Below, piece after piece: positions 11,753 through 22,337 of a stretch of DNA of 64,000 nucleotides. How positions within the stretch are numbered: position 1 is the stretch's first letter; each line of letters begins with the position of its first letter. The notes below the pieces were generated by a model that was not told the origin of the DNA, ran no database searches, and saw only the letters and a list, made by a program, of their open reading frames with translations. The translations under genes and the position numbers were made by a program. Source of the stretch: Otatea glauca (Eukaryota; Streptophyta; Magnoliopsida; Poales; Poaceae); assembly GCA_036346275.1 (NCBI GenBank), contig CM070722.1:60673524-60737523 (forward strand). The letters run 5' to 3'.

Positions 11753-11956
11753 TGCATTTCTTTTAGTTTTTGGTTGTTAGCATTTTCTTTGAATAAAGGA
11801 TTGTAAGCTCTAGAAGAGCATACTTCTTTCATAAATAAATACGCAATTTATTCTTTATTCCAAGATTCTTCAATTTTTGCAAGTAATATTTGGATTGTTT
11901 TGCCTCTATCTGATTAGAATTATATTTCTTTTATCTAGAAATCGTGTAGCGCCCAA
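11753..11956 (+). other. Non-coding spacer between gag and pol with intron-like signals
   Basis: About 200 AT-rich bases after the gag stop. Contains AATAAAG near 11792, a donor-like GTAAGC at 11803 and a pyrimidine-rich acceptor-like TTTTATCTAG ending at about 11938, just before the pol frame. It may regulate the gag:pol ratio by splicing or early polyadenylation, as reported for plant Ty1/copia elements. Motif evidence only. Confidence 0.4.
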
Positions 11957-12897
11957 ATGGAAGAGATATGTATTGTTGATAGTGGCACAACAAATACCAT
12001 CTTAAGAGAGTCTAAGTATTTCCAATCGATCACGAAGAACGCTGGAAAGATTACTACGATCGCAGGAAGCGACTCATATGTAATCGGCTCAGGAAGAGCC
12101 ACTATTATATTGCCTATGGGTACAACTTTGGTAATTGAAGAAGCCCTTTTGTACCCGGAATCAACTCGCACTCTCTTAAGCTTTAAAGACATCCGCGCCA
12201 ATGGTTTTCACGTAGAAACCAATGAAGAAAATGGCAAAGAATACTTGTGCATTGTGAAGCACGCGGTATGTGGAAAAATGGTATTAGAAAAATGTCCTCA
12301 TATGAATCAGGTTGTACTACACGAATATTCATGCACCAAGTGTATACTTCCTTGAAGACTGTTTTTAGAAGCTCTGAATTATTTTCTTTATGGCATGGTA
12401 GATTAGGTCATCCTGGTCTTAGAATGATGAGAAATATAGTGAACAACTCACAGGGTCATGGCATAAATGTTAAAAATTTCCCGAATCATGAAGATTTTGT
12501 GTGCCCTGCATGTGCCACCGGGAAATTAATAACTAGACCCTCTGTCATGAAAGTGCAAAGTGAAATCCCTGCATTCCTGGAACGCATCCAGGGGGATATT
12601 TGCGGTCCGATTCAGCCCCTGTCAGGGCCGTTTCGATATTTTATGGTGCTCATCGATGCTTCCTCGAAATGGTCGCATGTATGCTTGTTGTCAACAAGAA
12701 ATCATGCTTTTGCAAAGCTGATCTCGCAGATCATAAGAATTAAGAATGCTTTCCCTGATCATTGCGTGAAGTCCATTAGAATGGACAATGCCGGAGAATT
12801 TACTTCAAAGGCATTTGATGATTATTGCACAAAGAACAGGATAGCGATTGAGCACTCCGTCGCACGCTTCATACGCGAGCGGACTAGCGTACACTAA
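11957..12897 (+). pseudogene. Protease and integrase of copia element B (frameshifted)
   Basis: 11957-12355 encodes protease with the active-site VDSGTT. A frame change near 12250-12350 leads into 12247-12897, with the pre-integrase LWHGRLGHPG, the zinc-binding CPACATGK, the integrase core start IQGDICGPI (first catalytic Asp) and MDNAGEF (second Asp). The catalytic residues are present; only the frame is broken. After 12897 the integrase C-terminal half continues in fragments. Confidence 0.88.
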
Positions 12898-14014
12898 TAA
12901 AGAGGATTAAGTTCATTGCCGCACCGCTTTTGCGAGTTGTAACTTGCCCAACACTTGTTGGGGACACGCACCCTGCACGTAGCAGCTCTTATCAATTTAA
13001 GACCGTCGGCCTACAACATCCATTCTCCTATGCGGCTTGTGCACGGATCATCCCAAGATCTCCCATCTTAGAAAATTTGGGTGTATGGTATATGTACCTA
13101 TACCACCCCTCGTGATCGCAATGGGCCCTCTCCGCAAGTCCGGGATATACGTTGGTTATGAGAGTGCATCCATAATCGGTATTTGGAACCCATGATCGAG
13201 ACTTGCATACTGACTCGATTCACGATTGCATCTTTGACGAGGATCGTTTCCGTCATTAGGGAGGAAATCAACCTTTGGATGAAAAATGCCGGAAATCATA
13301 TGGCATTCCACCGAATCCCGCACATGACCCCGAACTAATGAAGCAAATCAAGAAGTCCGTAAGATAATTGATTTGCGAATTTAGCAAATGAACCGCTGAT
13401 CATTTTGTGATCCAAGGGCGTGGTTAAGTCGCATGTACCCGCAAGGAATGCACCGAGAGGGTGGAAATACCAAAGAAAATAGAAGGTATCCTCAACCTGC
13501 TCAGAGGCCTCAAAGAAAAGAGCAGCAATCTGCTCCTCAAACCCAAAGTACCGGAGACGTCTGGAGAAAATTGGGCGAGAGGACTTACCACAACCAATCA
13601 CGAAAATGCCCCAAGGAAAGAAGGGGAGCCGTTGAGACTGCACCGAAAGAAGCCAACAGAAAGGCAATTCCTGACTTGAATCTTCCATCGCAGAAGCGCG
13701 GAAATAATGTGTGCGCACACAGGCGATGAAAAGCTAAAGGAACTTGCTCTGCGATAGGGAAAAGCAAGAGCAAGTAGAAGTGCATGAAGCACCCCATGAA
13801 GAAATGGCCATAAACTTTGTAGTAACAGAGAATCCTGAATAGAGCAACGATAGCAACGTTGATGCATACTTCGCAAAGAAGATTGCCTCGATCATTGATC
13901 ATGATCCCGAGCCCGCATCTCTAGCAGAGTGCAAGAAAAGGCTAGATTGGGAAGAATGGAAAAGGCAATCATCTGCGAGTTAGTCTCTCCGAACAAGAGA
14001 GAGGTGTTTGAGCA
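12898..14014 (+). pseudogene. Decayed integrase C-terminus and linker of copia element B
   Basis: Lies between recognised integrase core and reverse transcriptase. Short pieces such as KSGIYVGYE-like and FDEDRF-like coding can be traced in mixed frames near 13130-13250, but no long frame survives. No unrelated gene seen. Confidence 0.5.
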
Positions 14015-15522
14015 GTGTCGCACACCTCCCCATATAAACCCGTGGGTCACAAATGGGTCTTTGTTCTAAGAGAAATGAAAACAACGGTTGTAAGGTACAA
14101 AGCAAGGCTTGTAGCTCAAGGTTTCACTCAACGTCCGGAGTTGATTATGAAGAAACCTATTCTCCGGTCATGGGAGGAATTACCTTTAGATATTTGATCT
14201 CAATGGCGATCAACTTGAAGTTGAGAATGAAGCTAATGGATGTTGTCACAAAGATACCAGATGGAAACTTGGATTCGAGATATACATGAAAGTACCTAAG
14301 GAATTCCTATCCCAACCAAGATGGAGCAAATAGAAACCCGCATATGTGAAATTGGAGAAATCACCGTATGGATGAAGCGATCGGGAAGAATGTGGTACAA
14401 TCGCTGAGTGACTTTCTCTGCAAGAAAGGCTACACAAACAAATAAGATTGTCCATGTGTGTTTATACAATGATCCCGAATGGATTACAGATAATCTCCGT
14501 CTATGTAGATGACTTGAACATCATTGGGACGGATGAAGAAATTGAAGAGGCATGCTCATACTTGAAGTCCGAGTTTGAAATGAAAGATTTGGGTAAAACC
14601 AAGTTTTGTTTAGGCTTGCGCTTGAACATGTCCAAGGAGGAATCTTGGTACATCAATCAACCTACACACGAAAGTGTTGAAAAGGTTTGGATTTGAAAAA
14701 GCATATCCTGCAAAGACTCCAATGGTCAAGGTCACTCCAAGCGCACCTAGACCCATACAGCCTAGAGAAGAGGGGAGGAAGTCACGGGAGCAGATTCCCA
14801 TATCCGAGTGCGCTTGGGCGCTCATGTACCTTGCGAATAGCACTAGACCGGACATTGCGTCACTGTGAATTTGCTAGCTCGATGCAAAGGCGAACCCACC
14901 AAAAGGCATTGGAAAGGGATCAAGGATATCTTCCGCTACCTCCAAGGAAGCAAAGACCTCGATGCATTTTCGAAGAAACAATGAATTGAATTTGGTTGGC
15001 TACGCCGATGCTGGGTACCTATCAGACCCGCATACTGGCAAGTCCCAAACTGGCTATGTTTTCCTATGTGGAGGAACAGCAATTTCTTGGAAGTCGTCTA
15101 AGCAGACTCTTGTCTCAACGTCGACAAACCACTCGGAAATCATCGCCTTGTATGAAGTATCTCGTGAATGTGCATGGCTCAGAAGAATGGTTCACCACAT
15201 CCAGAAGTCATGTGGTTTGAACATTGAGCAAACTCCCACGATAATTTATGAAGATAATGCGACTTGTGTTGCCCAAGCACAGATGGGTTATGTGAAGAGC
15301 AATCTCACGAAGCATATCAACCCCAAGTTCTTCTATGCTCATGAATTGCATAAGATGAACGAGATCAAGATATTGCATACTAAGTCATGTGAAAATCTTG
15401 CAGATTTGTTCACTAAATCACTCCCAGCATCTACCTTTGAAAGGTGCGTGAAAGGAATTGGGATGATGAGACTTAGAGAAGTGCAGATTTCAGGGGGAGA
15501 TATGTCACATACTCCCACATGA
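14015..15522 (+). pseudogene. Reverse transcriptase and RNase H of copia element B
   Basis: The reverse transcriptase start is at about 14040-14120 (GHKWVF, KARLVAQGFTQRP). The catalytic YVDD in ISVYVDDLNIIG is within 14448-14696, and LMYLANSTRPDI is near 14820-14860. RNase H is intact in one frame, 14962-15522, with Asp in GYADAGYLSD, Glu in NHSEIIALYE, Asp in IYEDNATC and the C-terminal LADLFTKSLP. Several frame changes lie upstream of RNase H. RNase H here is the best preserved coding part of the element. Confidence 0.9.
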
Positions 15523-15768
15523 ATCCTGAGCATGAATTATGAATACCCAACATAAATCTCGAAGATTAGCAATTGAAGTTGGGAGAATTGTACTCTTTTT
15601 CCTTAGCAAGTTTTTCATAAAGTTTTCTTGCATAAGGTTTTAACGAGGCAATTCGTGCAATATAGTAAGCGTATGCTATGTACTCTTTCTCCAAGTATTT
15701 TTCCCACTGGGTTTTTCTGGAGTTTTAATGAGGCATATGCATCTCGCGGCAAAGGGCCCAAGGGGGAG

Positions 15769-15996
15769 TGTTAAGAAACCCTAATAGCCCATTGGAAGGC
15801 CCATGTGGTCCCTTAGCCAAAACCCTGGATGAGCGCTATAAAAGGAGGAGGGGTCCCCCCTTAATGTACAAGAAATCATTAGCAATAAAGAATTTCCGCT
15901 TTCGCTCTCCCTAAACACGTGTCTCTCTCTCTTTCTGTTCTCCACTCCAGATCTGTTCGGGAACCCCGGACTATTCGATAGCGAGGTTCCTCAACA
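15769..15996 (+). repeat. 3' LTR of copia element B
   Basis: 228 bp partner of 9041-9267, preceded by the purine tract at about 15760-15768. Confidence 0.95.
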
Positions 15997-16001
15997 CTTT
16001 C

Positions 16002-16811
16002 TTTCCATCTCACTTATTTGACCAATTATGATGCACATTAGACACTGCAGATATAAGTTTTATACACAATTAGGTTGTACAAAATCTTGCGTCTTTTACT
16101 TTTGACGGTTTTAACCCCGGTAAAACAGGTCTCACCGATCGATCATCCACCTGTGTCACGGGATTTGTAGTCATCGTCCACCTGACCGTATCTATACCCC
16201 TTTATAATGCACTTAAGCAATTTTTCTTACGTCCACCTAAATAATGCACCTCATTAGAGATGGTCCAATGTTCGTGCACCCAGCAAAACATCCCCAGAAA
16301 CTTGCATTCATCAAAATGAACGTCTCAGATCTTTCCTCAGTTTTACTCACCCACATCCGATGGCCGTTATTTAGTGTGTCTAACTCATCCTCAACGAAAA
16401 GGAAACAGAATCAAGGAAAAGGAAACAAACGTCCTGGAATCAAGAAAAAGGAAATAAACGTCCTGAAAAAGGAAAGTATCATACATTACATGCATGCATG
16501 TTCCATATTCGGAAAAATACGATCACGAATTGCATGCAGAGTGAATTTATGATACGATCAAATGACACTGATTTATTTCCAGGAGTCGCAGTTGCCAACC
16601 AGCGATCAGCGAACGAATCAATCAAACTAGCATAAGGAATGTGTCATGCACAGTAGCGTACGTCCTTCCATACCTCTCCAATAGTCTATATACGATCCTA
16701 ATACAGCGAATCGAAGATTAAAAACTTGCCATGGTTATGACGATACGGTTGTTCTCCTTCTTGCCAATGTTTCTAAGTTGCTTGTAAACAAATTAATATT
16801 CGTTTTGTGGC
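16002..16811. other. Intergenic region upstream of the His-rich gene
   Basis: No gene seen. Contains an RY-type CATGCATG at about 16492-16499 and TGCATGC near 16531, motifs known from seed-expressed plant promoters, plus several near-repeats of AAAAGGAAA at 16399-16470. Confidence 0.4.
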
Positions 16812-16819
16812 TATATATA
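16812..16819 (+). promoter_or_regulatory. TATA box of the His-rich secreted protein gene
   Basis: TATATATA lies about 55 bases upstream of the ATG at 16874, the expected spacing for a short plant leader. Confidence 0.6.
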
Positions 16820-16873
16820 CGCGCTTCCTCCCTGTGATTGCAAGACGAGTTAGTAGGTGTCTAGCTTTTAGCC

Positions 16874-17440
16874 ATGTCCACGCCAATCTCACCAATGGCC
16901 GTGGTGATGGCAATGTTGCTGACTTCGTTACTGGTTGCGCCGTCCACAGCGCACGGTGACCACCACTACCAGGGGCCGGCAGGGTCGCCGGCCTACACGC
17001 CTGGCCCTCACCACCATCGTCGTCATTCGCCACCGCCGACAATACCCTCGCAAGCCGAGACGTCGACCTCTCCCGCGCCGAGCCTTCGTCATCATGATGG
17101 TGATCATGCTCCGGCGCCGAGCCCTCCTCACCACCATGGTCATCACGGTCCGGCGCCTGTTCACCCACCGAGCGCTCCCTGTCACGATGGTACCCCGGGA
17201 TCAACTCATCACGGCCATCATACTTCTGCTCCAAGTCCGCGTCACCATGACCACAACGCTACAGCGTCGGCGCCCGTTCACGCCCACCAGCCTGCCCACG
17301 CTCCAAGTCCACGTCACCATAGACCCTCCTTGTTTATTTTCTTATTTGATTCGCTCTCATTCCAAATATATAGTACGTACAATATGATCACAAGATTATT
17401 TATTATTAAGTATTATATTCATACTTATCTTCTCATTTAA
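16874..17440 (+). CDS. Secreted His/Pro-rich protein
   Basis: Single-exon frame of 188 codons with an ATG start. Residues 1-26 form a clear signal peptide (VVMAMLLTSLLVAPSTA, predicted cut after Ala26). The next ~125 residues hold about 29 His, often as HHH, HHGHH or SPRHH, mixed with PAPSP repeats like arabinogalactan or extensin modules, and a single Cys. Pattern and signal suggest an extracellular wall protein that could bind metal ions. The last ~37 residues (from SLFIFLFDS) are hydrophobic and AT-rich in codon use, unlike the rest, so the original stop may be lost or an intron missed. No known family named; expression unproven. Confidence 0.6.
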   Translation: MSTPISPMAVVMAMLLTSLLVAPSTAHGDHHYQGPAGSPAYTPGPHHHRRHSPPPTIPSQAETSTSPAPSLRHHDGDHAPAPSPPHHHGHHGPAPVHPPSAPCHDGTPGSTHHGHHTSAPSPRHHDHNATASAPVHAHQPAHAPSPRHHRPSLFIFLFDSLSFQIYSTYNMITRLFIIKYYIHTYLLI

Positions 17441-17558
17441 TTGATAAACGAATGTACTGTCGTCGTAGCGTTAGCACTGGCACTATACTAGTCACCCTCC
17501 AATGCCAGTAGTATGCCATTAGCAACTTGCTGCCCATCAAACAGGCACGTATGGTAAT

Positions 17559-17887
17559 CAGGGTTTCCAAAACGACTGAAAACCGCTCGAAATAGCTACG
17601 ATTCAAGATTCAAAACGATCGGTAAATCGGTCTAACTAAAAAATAAAATAAAAAATTCAAAAAAAATTAAAAATTGCCCGCTCGAAAACCGTTGAAAACC
17701 GCTCAAAAACCTTTTTAAGGAACATTTAATTGGTCAGTTAGTTTTTGGTGAAAACCGAGCAGTTTCACGTTGAAAATCGAATGGTTTTTATTTTTTTCAT
17801 TTTTTTTTATTTCGAGTGGTTTTCGACTCAGTTTTTTCGAATTTCGAATTTCGAACGGTTTTTTGAAAAACGGTTTTTGAAACCCTG
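17559..17887. mobile_element. hAT-type MITE
   Basis: 329-bp element with terminal inverted repeats starting CAGGGTTTC (left CAGGGTTTCCAAAACG, right end complement CAGGGTTTCAAAAACCG). Flanking 8-bp duplications are ATGGTAAT (17551-17558) and ATGGTGAT (17888-17895), one mismatch. Internal AAAACCGCTC repeats. The 8-bp target duplication supports hAT mobilisation. Confidence 0.85.
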
Positions 17888-17895
17888 ATGGTGAT

Positions 17896-18310
17896 GATCC
17901 CATGAGTTTTAGGTAGGCATGCATACAAACTTAAGAGGCTGTTCGAGGAGCCATAGCTTTTTAAAAAAAATATTCTTTGGATGGTTTTTTTTGAAAAACA
18001 GCTATAGCTTTTTATAAAAGACCGTTTGACAAATAACTAATTTCCTTTATCAATAAGCTGCAAAAATAGGTTTAGCTTAGCTTTTATTTTTTTTAGTTTT
18101 TGCTAGTTAAATATGGCTTCTAGCTTATATAAAAAATCGTTTAAATGCTGAGATATTTAGATGAACTTACTAACTTTTTAAAAATTAGAGCTGGATTAAA
18201 GTCCCAAACATGGGTTAAGGTTCTTTTAACCCTAGGCGACGTGTTCCTTTCTACTATTTGTAAAAAGGGATTTCATGAGAAAAAATCTATAGAAATTCCT
18301 AAGGAGAAGT
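17896..18310. other. Intergenic, no feature identified
   Basis: AT-rich. AGCTATAGCTTTTTATAAAA-like repeats near 17955-18020 may be a MITE remnant, but no bounded element could be defined. Confidence 0.3.
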
Positions 18311-18319
18311 ATGATCTTA

Positions 18320-18462
18320 GAGAGGTGCTTTCATATTTTTCTTTTTAACAGTTGCATAAATATTAAAGCATGAATAAAGAGTAGATGGTGATTATTTATC
18401 CCTCCACTTACTTTAAGATTTGTACAACTTATATTGAGAGGGAAAGTATTGAAGCACTGCTC
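18320..18462. mobile_element. MULE-type MITE, copy 1
   Basis: 143-bp element with inverted ends GAGAGGTGCTTTCAT and (complement) GAGCAGTGCTTCAATAC, flanked by a perfect 9-bp duplication ATGATCTTA (18311-18319, 18463-18471). A 9-bp target duplication is typical of Mutator-like elements. Related copies lie at 46016-48708 and 51631-51773. Confidence 0.88.
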
Positions 18463-18471
18463 ATGATCTTA

Positions 18472-19148
18472 TCATATTCTTATAAAATCATGTGTTATAA
18501 ACTTATTTTTAAAATAGTCGTAGCGACAATTGTCCTGCACAAAATTGAAAAGGAGAGAGAGAGCTAGAAGTGGCCATGACTAAGGAATTGCGGTAGCTCC
18601 GAGTTATTTTTTAAAAAAATCTCGTGAATTTTAAAATTACGTCGAGATCCTATGTCGGCTCTTTTGCAAAAAAAACTCTCATAGTTCTAGAAATTCCTCT
18701 CAATCCTAAATCTTGTTTTTGCAAAAAAAAAACCTATAATTTTTCTAAAATCTTGTTCTTATTCACCTTTTCTGCGAAAAGGCCCCGTTGCGAATTCCGA
18801 AAATTTTATTATTTCAGTTTTTCTTGAATTTGCGTACGTTTTGCCAGAGAAAAAAAATGGCATCCACCTTTTTATGTTGGTTTTGTTATCTGATAGCTCT
18901 ATTAAAATTCACCCGACGTAGTGTAGCGCACAGCTATGCCTTTTATTATTACTAGTCGTACCATTTATGTTGGTGATGCATTCAATGTACCAGATACTCC
19001 GTCCATTTCTTTTGACGTAGTATTAGGCATGGGGATTAAGGAGATTATGGATCAAAAGAACGGTAAGAGGAAATAATCTTTATATCACTGTGCTAACGTC
19101 TTAGGAATAGCTAAGTGCCCTTATGTTGTTGCAAAATACTATATAAAA
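18472..19148. other. Intergenic, little recognised
   Basis: No gene. A stretch near 18998-19030 (ACTCCGTCCATTTCTTTTGA) resembles one end of a Stowaway MITE, but the partner end was not found. Confidence 0.3.
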
Positions 19149-19575
19149 CAGTGCAAAGCCTGAATGAAAATAGAGGGTGGGCTTAAAAAATTAGGCTAGA
19201 TTAAGACAAAGATATTAAATAGATTGTGTAGTATTTTCATCGGTTCGAGATTTATTGTTAGTATTTCATTATTTGAGAATACTTGTGCAACTTTCACATG
19301 TCCAACTTTTGCAAATCTATAAACAAGCTAACACCAACTAATCAAACAAATCAGCTATCGTCTCTATTCAACCCATTGACATAGTTACAAATGAAAAAAA
19401 ATCATAAATCAAAAGTGGGACTTACATTGTGTATTTGTTGTTGTGGTTAGCTCACTTAGTCGGCCAGGTACTCGCTGATTCATGTTTTGCCGCCTTCCTT
19501 GCCCACTCGCTGTCGATGTGGTGGGTCGGCCCTCGCCGCATGCCCGCGCCCACACTAGCTCCCTTGTCGTGCCCT
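19149..19575. mobile_element. hAT-like non-autonomous element, copy A (partial)
   Basis: Begins CAGTGCAAAGCC, a variant of the widespread CAGTGGCG-type terminal repeat. It matches 51368-51985 over several hundred bases (shared CATCGGTTCGAG, ATTTGAGAATACTTGTGC and TATAAACAAGCTAACAC blocks, then a diverged GC-rich stretch). The right terminus was not found. Copy A lacks the MITE that interrupts the partner, so it shows the empty site. Confidence 0.65.
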
Positions 19576-20533
19576 TTTAATCGCCGACTATATTAATAAT
19601 AATAGAATTAAACAATTAATAACAACATATTATATAGTAACTAGAGCAAACAATGAAATTAAATGATTAATAACAATTTATTGCAGATTATATATTATAT
19701 TTATATACTAATATACCCGAATATACCTCCTCACCTTCACCGTCGGCCAACTGTTGCAGTCCCCTGATGGCTTGATCCCTACCCTAGTTACTCGGCTACC
19801 TAACTCCTTAAGTCCTCATCCTCAGGTCGCCCGCCTTCTACTGAGCAGGAGCAGGCAGAGGCAACGCTGCAGTGAAGCGGTCCAGATCCAGTCGTTCCCC
19901 ACGGCTAGTGCTCAGTGGATGGCTCCCCCACGCCCACGGCCCAACTCCCCTGTTGCCTAGCTCCCCCTATTAACCCATCCCTTGCGGTCAGCAGCCTAGA
20001 CCCATCACCTTTGGCTCGCAGCCTGGCTTTGTTGCCTTCGGCCTTTTGCTCCACGGCCTGGCTCCCCTTCCGTCGACGGCCTAGCTTCGCCGCCTTCGCC
20101 TAATGACCCAGCCCCTCAGGCCTTGGCTCCTCGACGCTGGCTTGGACACCCCAAGTGGCGACCAACAAGTGTCCCCCATTGTCTTGTCCTCCTGCTCGAT
20201 CGTGTTGTTCGACACTGTGCCCCCGCCCCTCCCTAGCTTGGCGTCACCTCGCTGCTGACTCCCCTTTGCTCGACCGCTCCTCATCGGGAGCTACGCTATA
20301 GTCTCCCACCAAGTGTGATCCTCTGTTGTTCCAATCGAATTGAGGATTGCCGGATGTGGTAGGTCAGTGGGGGAATTTGTTGTGTAGTGGGGTGGATGTG
20401 AGTGAGGCTGTAAGTGGGTCTTATTGGATTCGGCAAAGGCCCACGAACAAGCTTCCCTCTTTTTCTAACTCCTTTTTCTACAGCTCGCCCGCCAATGCCC
20501 ATAGAGGCAACCGCGAGGTTGCCAGTGACAGGG
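19576..20533. other. GC-rich low-information region before the SIRE-type LTR
   Basis: AT-rich start (to about 19720), then CT/GC-rich sequence with repeated GGCCTAGCTCC/GGCCTGGCT-like words. Open frames are short and have no recognised domain. Possibly the internal part of the hAT-like element whose right end is lost. Confidence 0.3.
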
Positions 20534-22078
20534 TGAAGCATCTAGGCCCCTAAATTCGTCTTGAATTTTGGTAATTAATGACAAACATGTTGTTAAGGAC
20601 TAACAAATCTCTTGAAGAAATGACAAACATGTTGGTTCGAAAAATTACACAAAAAGAATAGAGTCATGAAGAACAAAGGAAATTAAGTGTCAAGCTCAAT
20701 ACCAAGGTACGAGGGTTTAAGGACCTCTTCATAGTTTTCGCCGATCTTGGTTGTTTGGAGAAAGATCGGGTTACTAGATTAGATGTCGTACTATCAAGAG
20801 GGACCTTGGTTAATAGCTTGATGTGGATCAAATTTCATGGCTCAAATGCATGCACACACGTTGATCATATGGTTCTTTTAAAAATTACTCTGAAAATTCT
20901 TTAAAAATCTGTTTGGCTGGCACTACCGCCCAACTGGGAGCTGTACTGCTGCTTAAGTGGTAGTACCGGCCCAGAGAGTGGTAATTATATTGCAGACAAT
21001 GCCATGGGGTCGGCATTACCGTCCTACTAGGAGCGGTACTGCCCCTTGAGCGGTAGTACAGTCCTTAGAGGCCGATAGTTATATTGCAGAGAATGCCATT
21101 GCTGACACTACCACCCTACTAGGAGCGGTAGTACCGGCTCTAAGGGTCGGTAATTATTTTTCAAAAGGGATCTAAAATATGCATTTTTTGTCCCAGAGGT
21201 CGGCACTTCTGGTCCTACATGGGTAGTAGTGCCGGGGGGTACTGTAGCAATGGCTATTTTTCAGTGCATTTAATGCTACAGTCGATCGTTGAACCTGAGT
21301 ATAGCATTACCGGCATTACATGGCGATAGTGCCGACTTTCCTGAATTTTTTAGGAATTAGGTGGTAACGGCTAGATTTGTGAGTGGAGGCTGTAAATACA
21401 CTCTCTCTTGCAACAAGGAGCTACTCTTGGTCATTCATTGCATATTTGTGAGCCCTTGCAAGTCTCTCACCATCTCTAGTGTATTAAATCATCATTTTTG
21501 AATAGGTGAGGGCAATCAAGTGTGAGCTTCACTCTAGAGTCATTTAGACACTTGATCAACCTTAAGCAAGAGTAAAGGTCTATTCTCTTAAAGGTTATCG
21601 CCTCCTAGACAGCTTGGAGGTGTGGAATCGGTGATCTCTTCAAGGAAGGTTGTGAAGAGGCCTGGTATTGTGTGAAGGTCGGAGCTCGCCTACCTGTAGC
21701 AGGGAAGAGCTACCACTAGTAATTGAGGGAGGCTCAATTGCGCAAGGAGCTGGATTGATTTGTTCAAGCTTCCTCAACATCCGGCAAGTCTCTGAGACCA
21801 CAGGAAAAATCATCGTGTTCACATTATTGTGGTTTGCTTTGTTGTGACCTTTAATACAATTTACATTCCTGGTGATTATAGCTATTGATTACCTCCCTAG
21901 AATTGTTGTTCTAGTCTAGACATAGGTTATTAATGCTCTTAGCAAAACCAAGTTTATTTAGGCTTTAAAATTATTGTAGTATTGCAATTTGCATAATTCT
22001 TGATAATTGTTAAATTAGAACCAAAGTATTTAAAAACCTCCTATTCATCCCCTTTAGTCGGTTATTCTTCATTCTATA
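20534..22078 (+). repeat. 5' LTR of copia element C
   Basis: 1,545 bp. Related to the solo LTRs at 37154-38838 and 46157-48701: the same start motif CATCTAGGC, the same block CGTACTATCAAGAGGG (about 20787-20802), and the same end region CCTATTCATCCCC...GGTTATTC. Contains about three ~95-bp units with inverted CTACCGCCC/GGGCGGTAG-like arms at about 20925-21170. Confidence 0.88.
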
Positions 22079-22080
22079 AA

Positions 22081-22096
22081 TGGTATCAGAGCCCAG
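22081..22096 (+). other. Primer-binding site of copia element C
   Basis: TGGTATCAGAGCCCAG, complementary to the 3' end of initiator tRNA-Met, two bases after the LTR. Confidence 0.85.
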
Positions 22097-22337
22097 TCTC
22101 TCAATTCATAGACTTCACTGTCTGAAAGAAAAGGATGACTAGCGAGGGGGTGTCAATAGGCAAGGCACCATTCTTTGATGTCACTAATATGCATATTGGG
22201 AAATACGCATGATCGTTTATCTCAAGGTCATGAGGTCAAGTATATGGAGAATTGTGGATGAGGGTTTCGCTACTGGATTAAATCCTACACTTACTGTTGA
22301 ACAAGAAGAGTGAAACTCTCACCTCAATACTCAAGCG

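Larger units (their letters stand above)
9041..15996 (+). mobile_element. Ty1/copia LTR retrotransposon B (TSD CTTTC)
   Basis: Element of 6,956 bp bounded by LTRs 9041-9267 and 15769-15996 and by the perfect 5-bp duplication CTTTC (9036-9040 and 15997-16001). A primer-binding-like TTATCAGCACGA follows the 5' LTR, and the purine tract AGGGGGAG precedes the 3' LTR. Internal order is a long GC-rich leader, gag with an intact zinc-knuckle pattern, a non-coding spacer, protease, integrase, reverse transcriptase, RNase H. LTRs are about 90% or more alike by eye. Frames are broken by small indels, so it is probably not autonomous. Confidence 0.95.

Noticed and set aside
16773..17234. Minus-strand open frame opposite the His-rich gene
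   Set aside because: Mirror of the His/Pro repeats without a signal peptide or promoter; the plus-strand frame explains the region.
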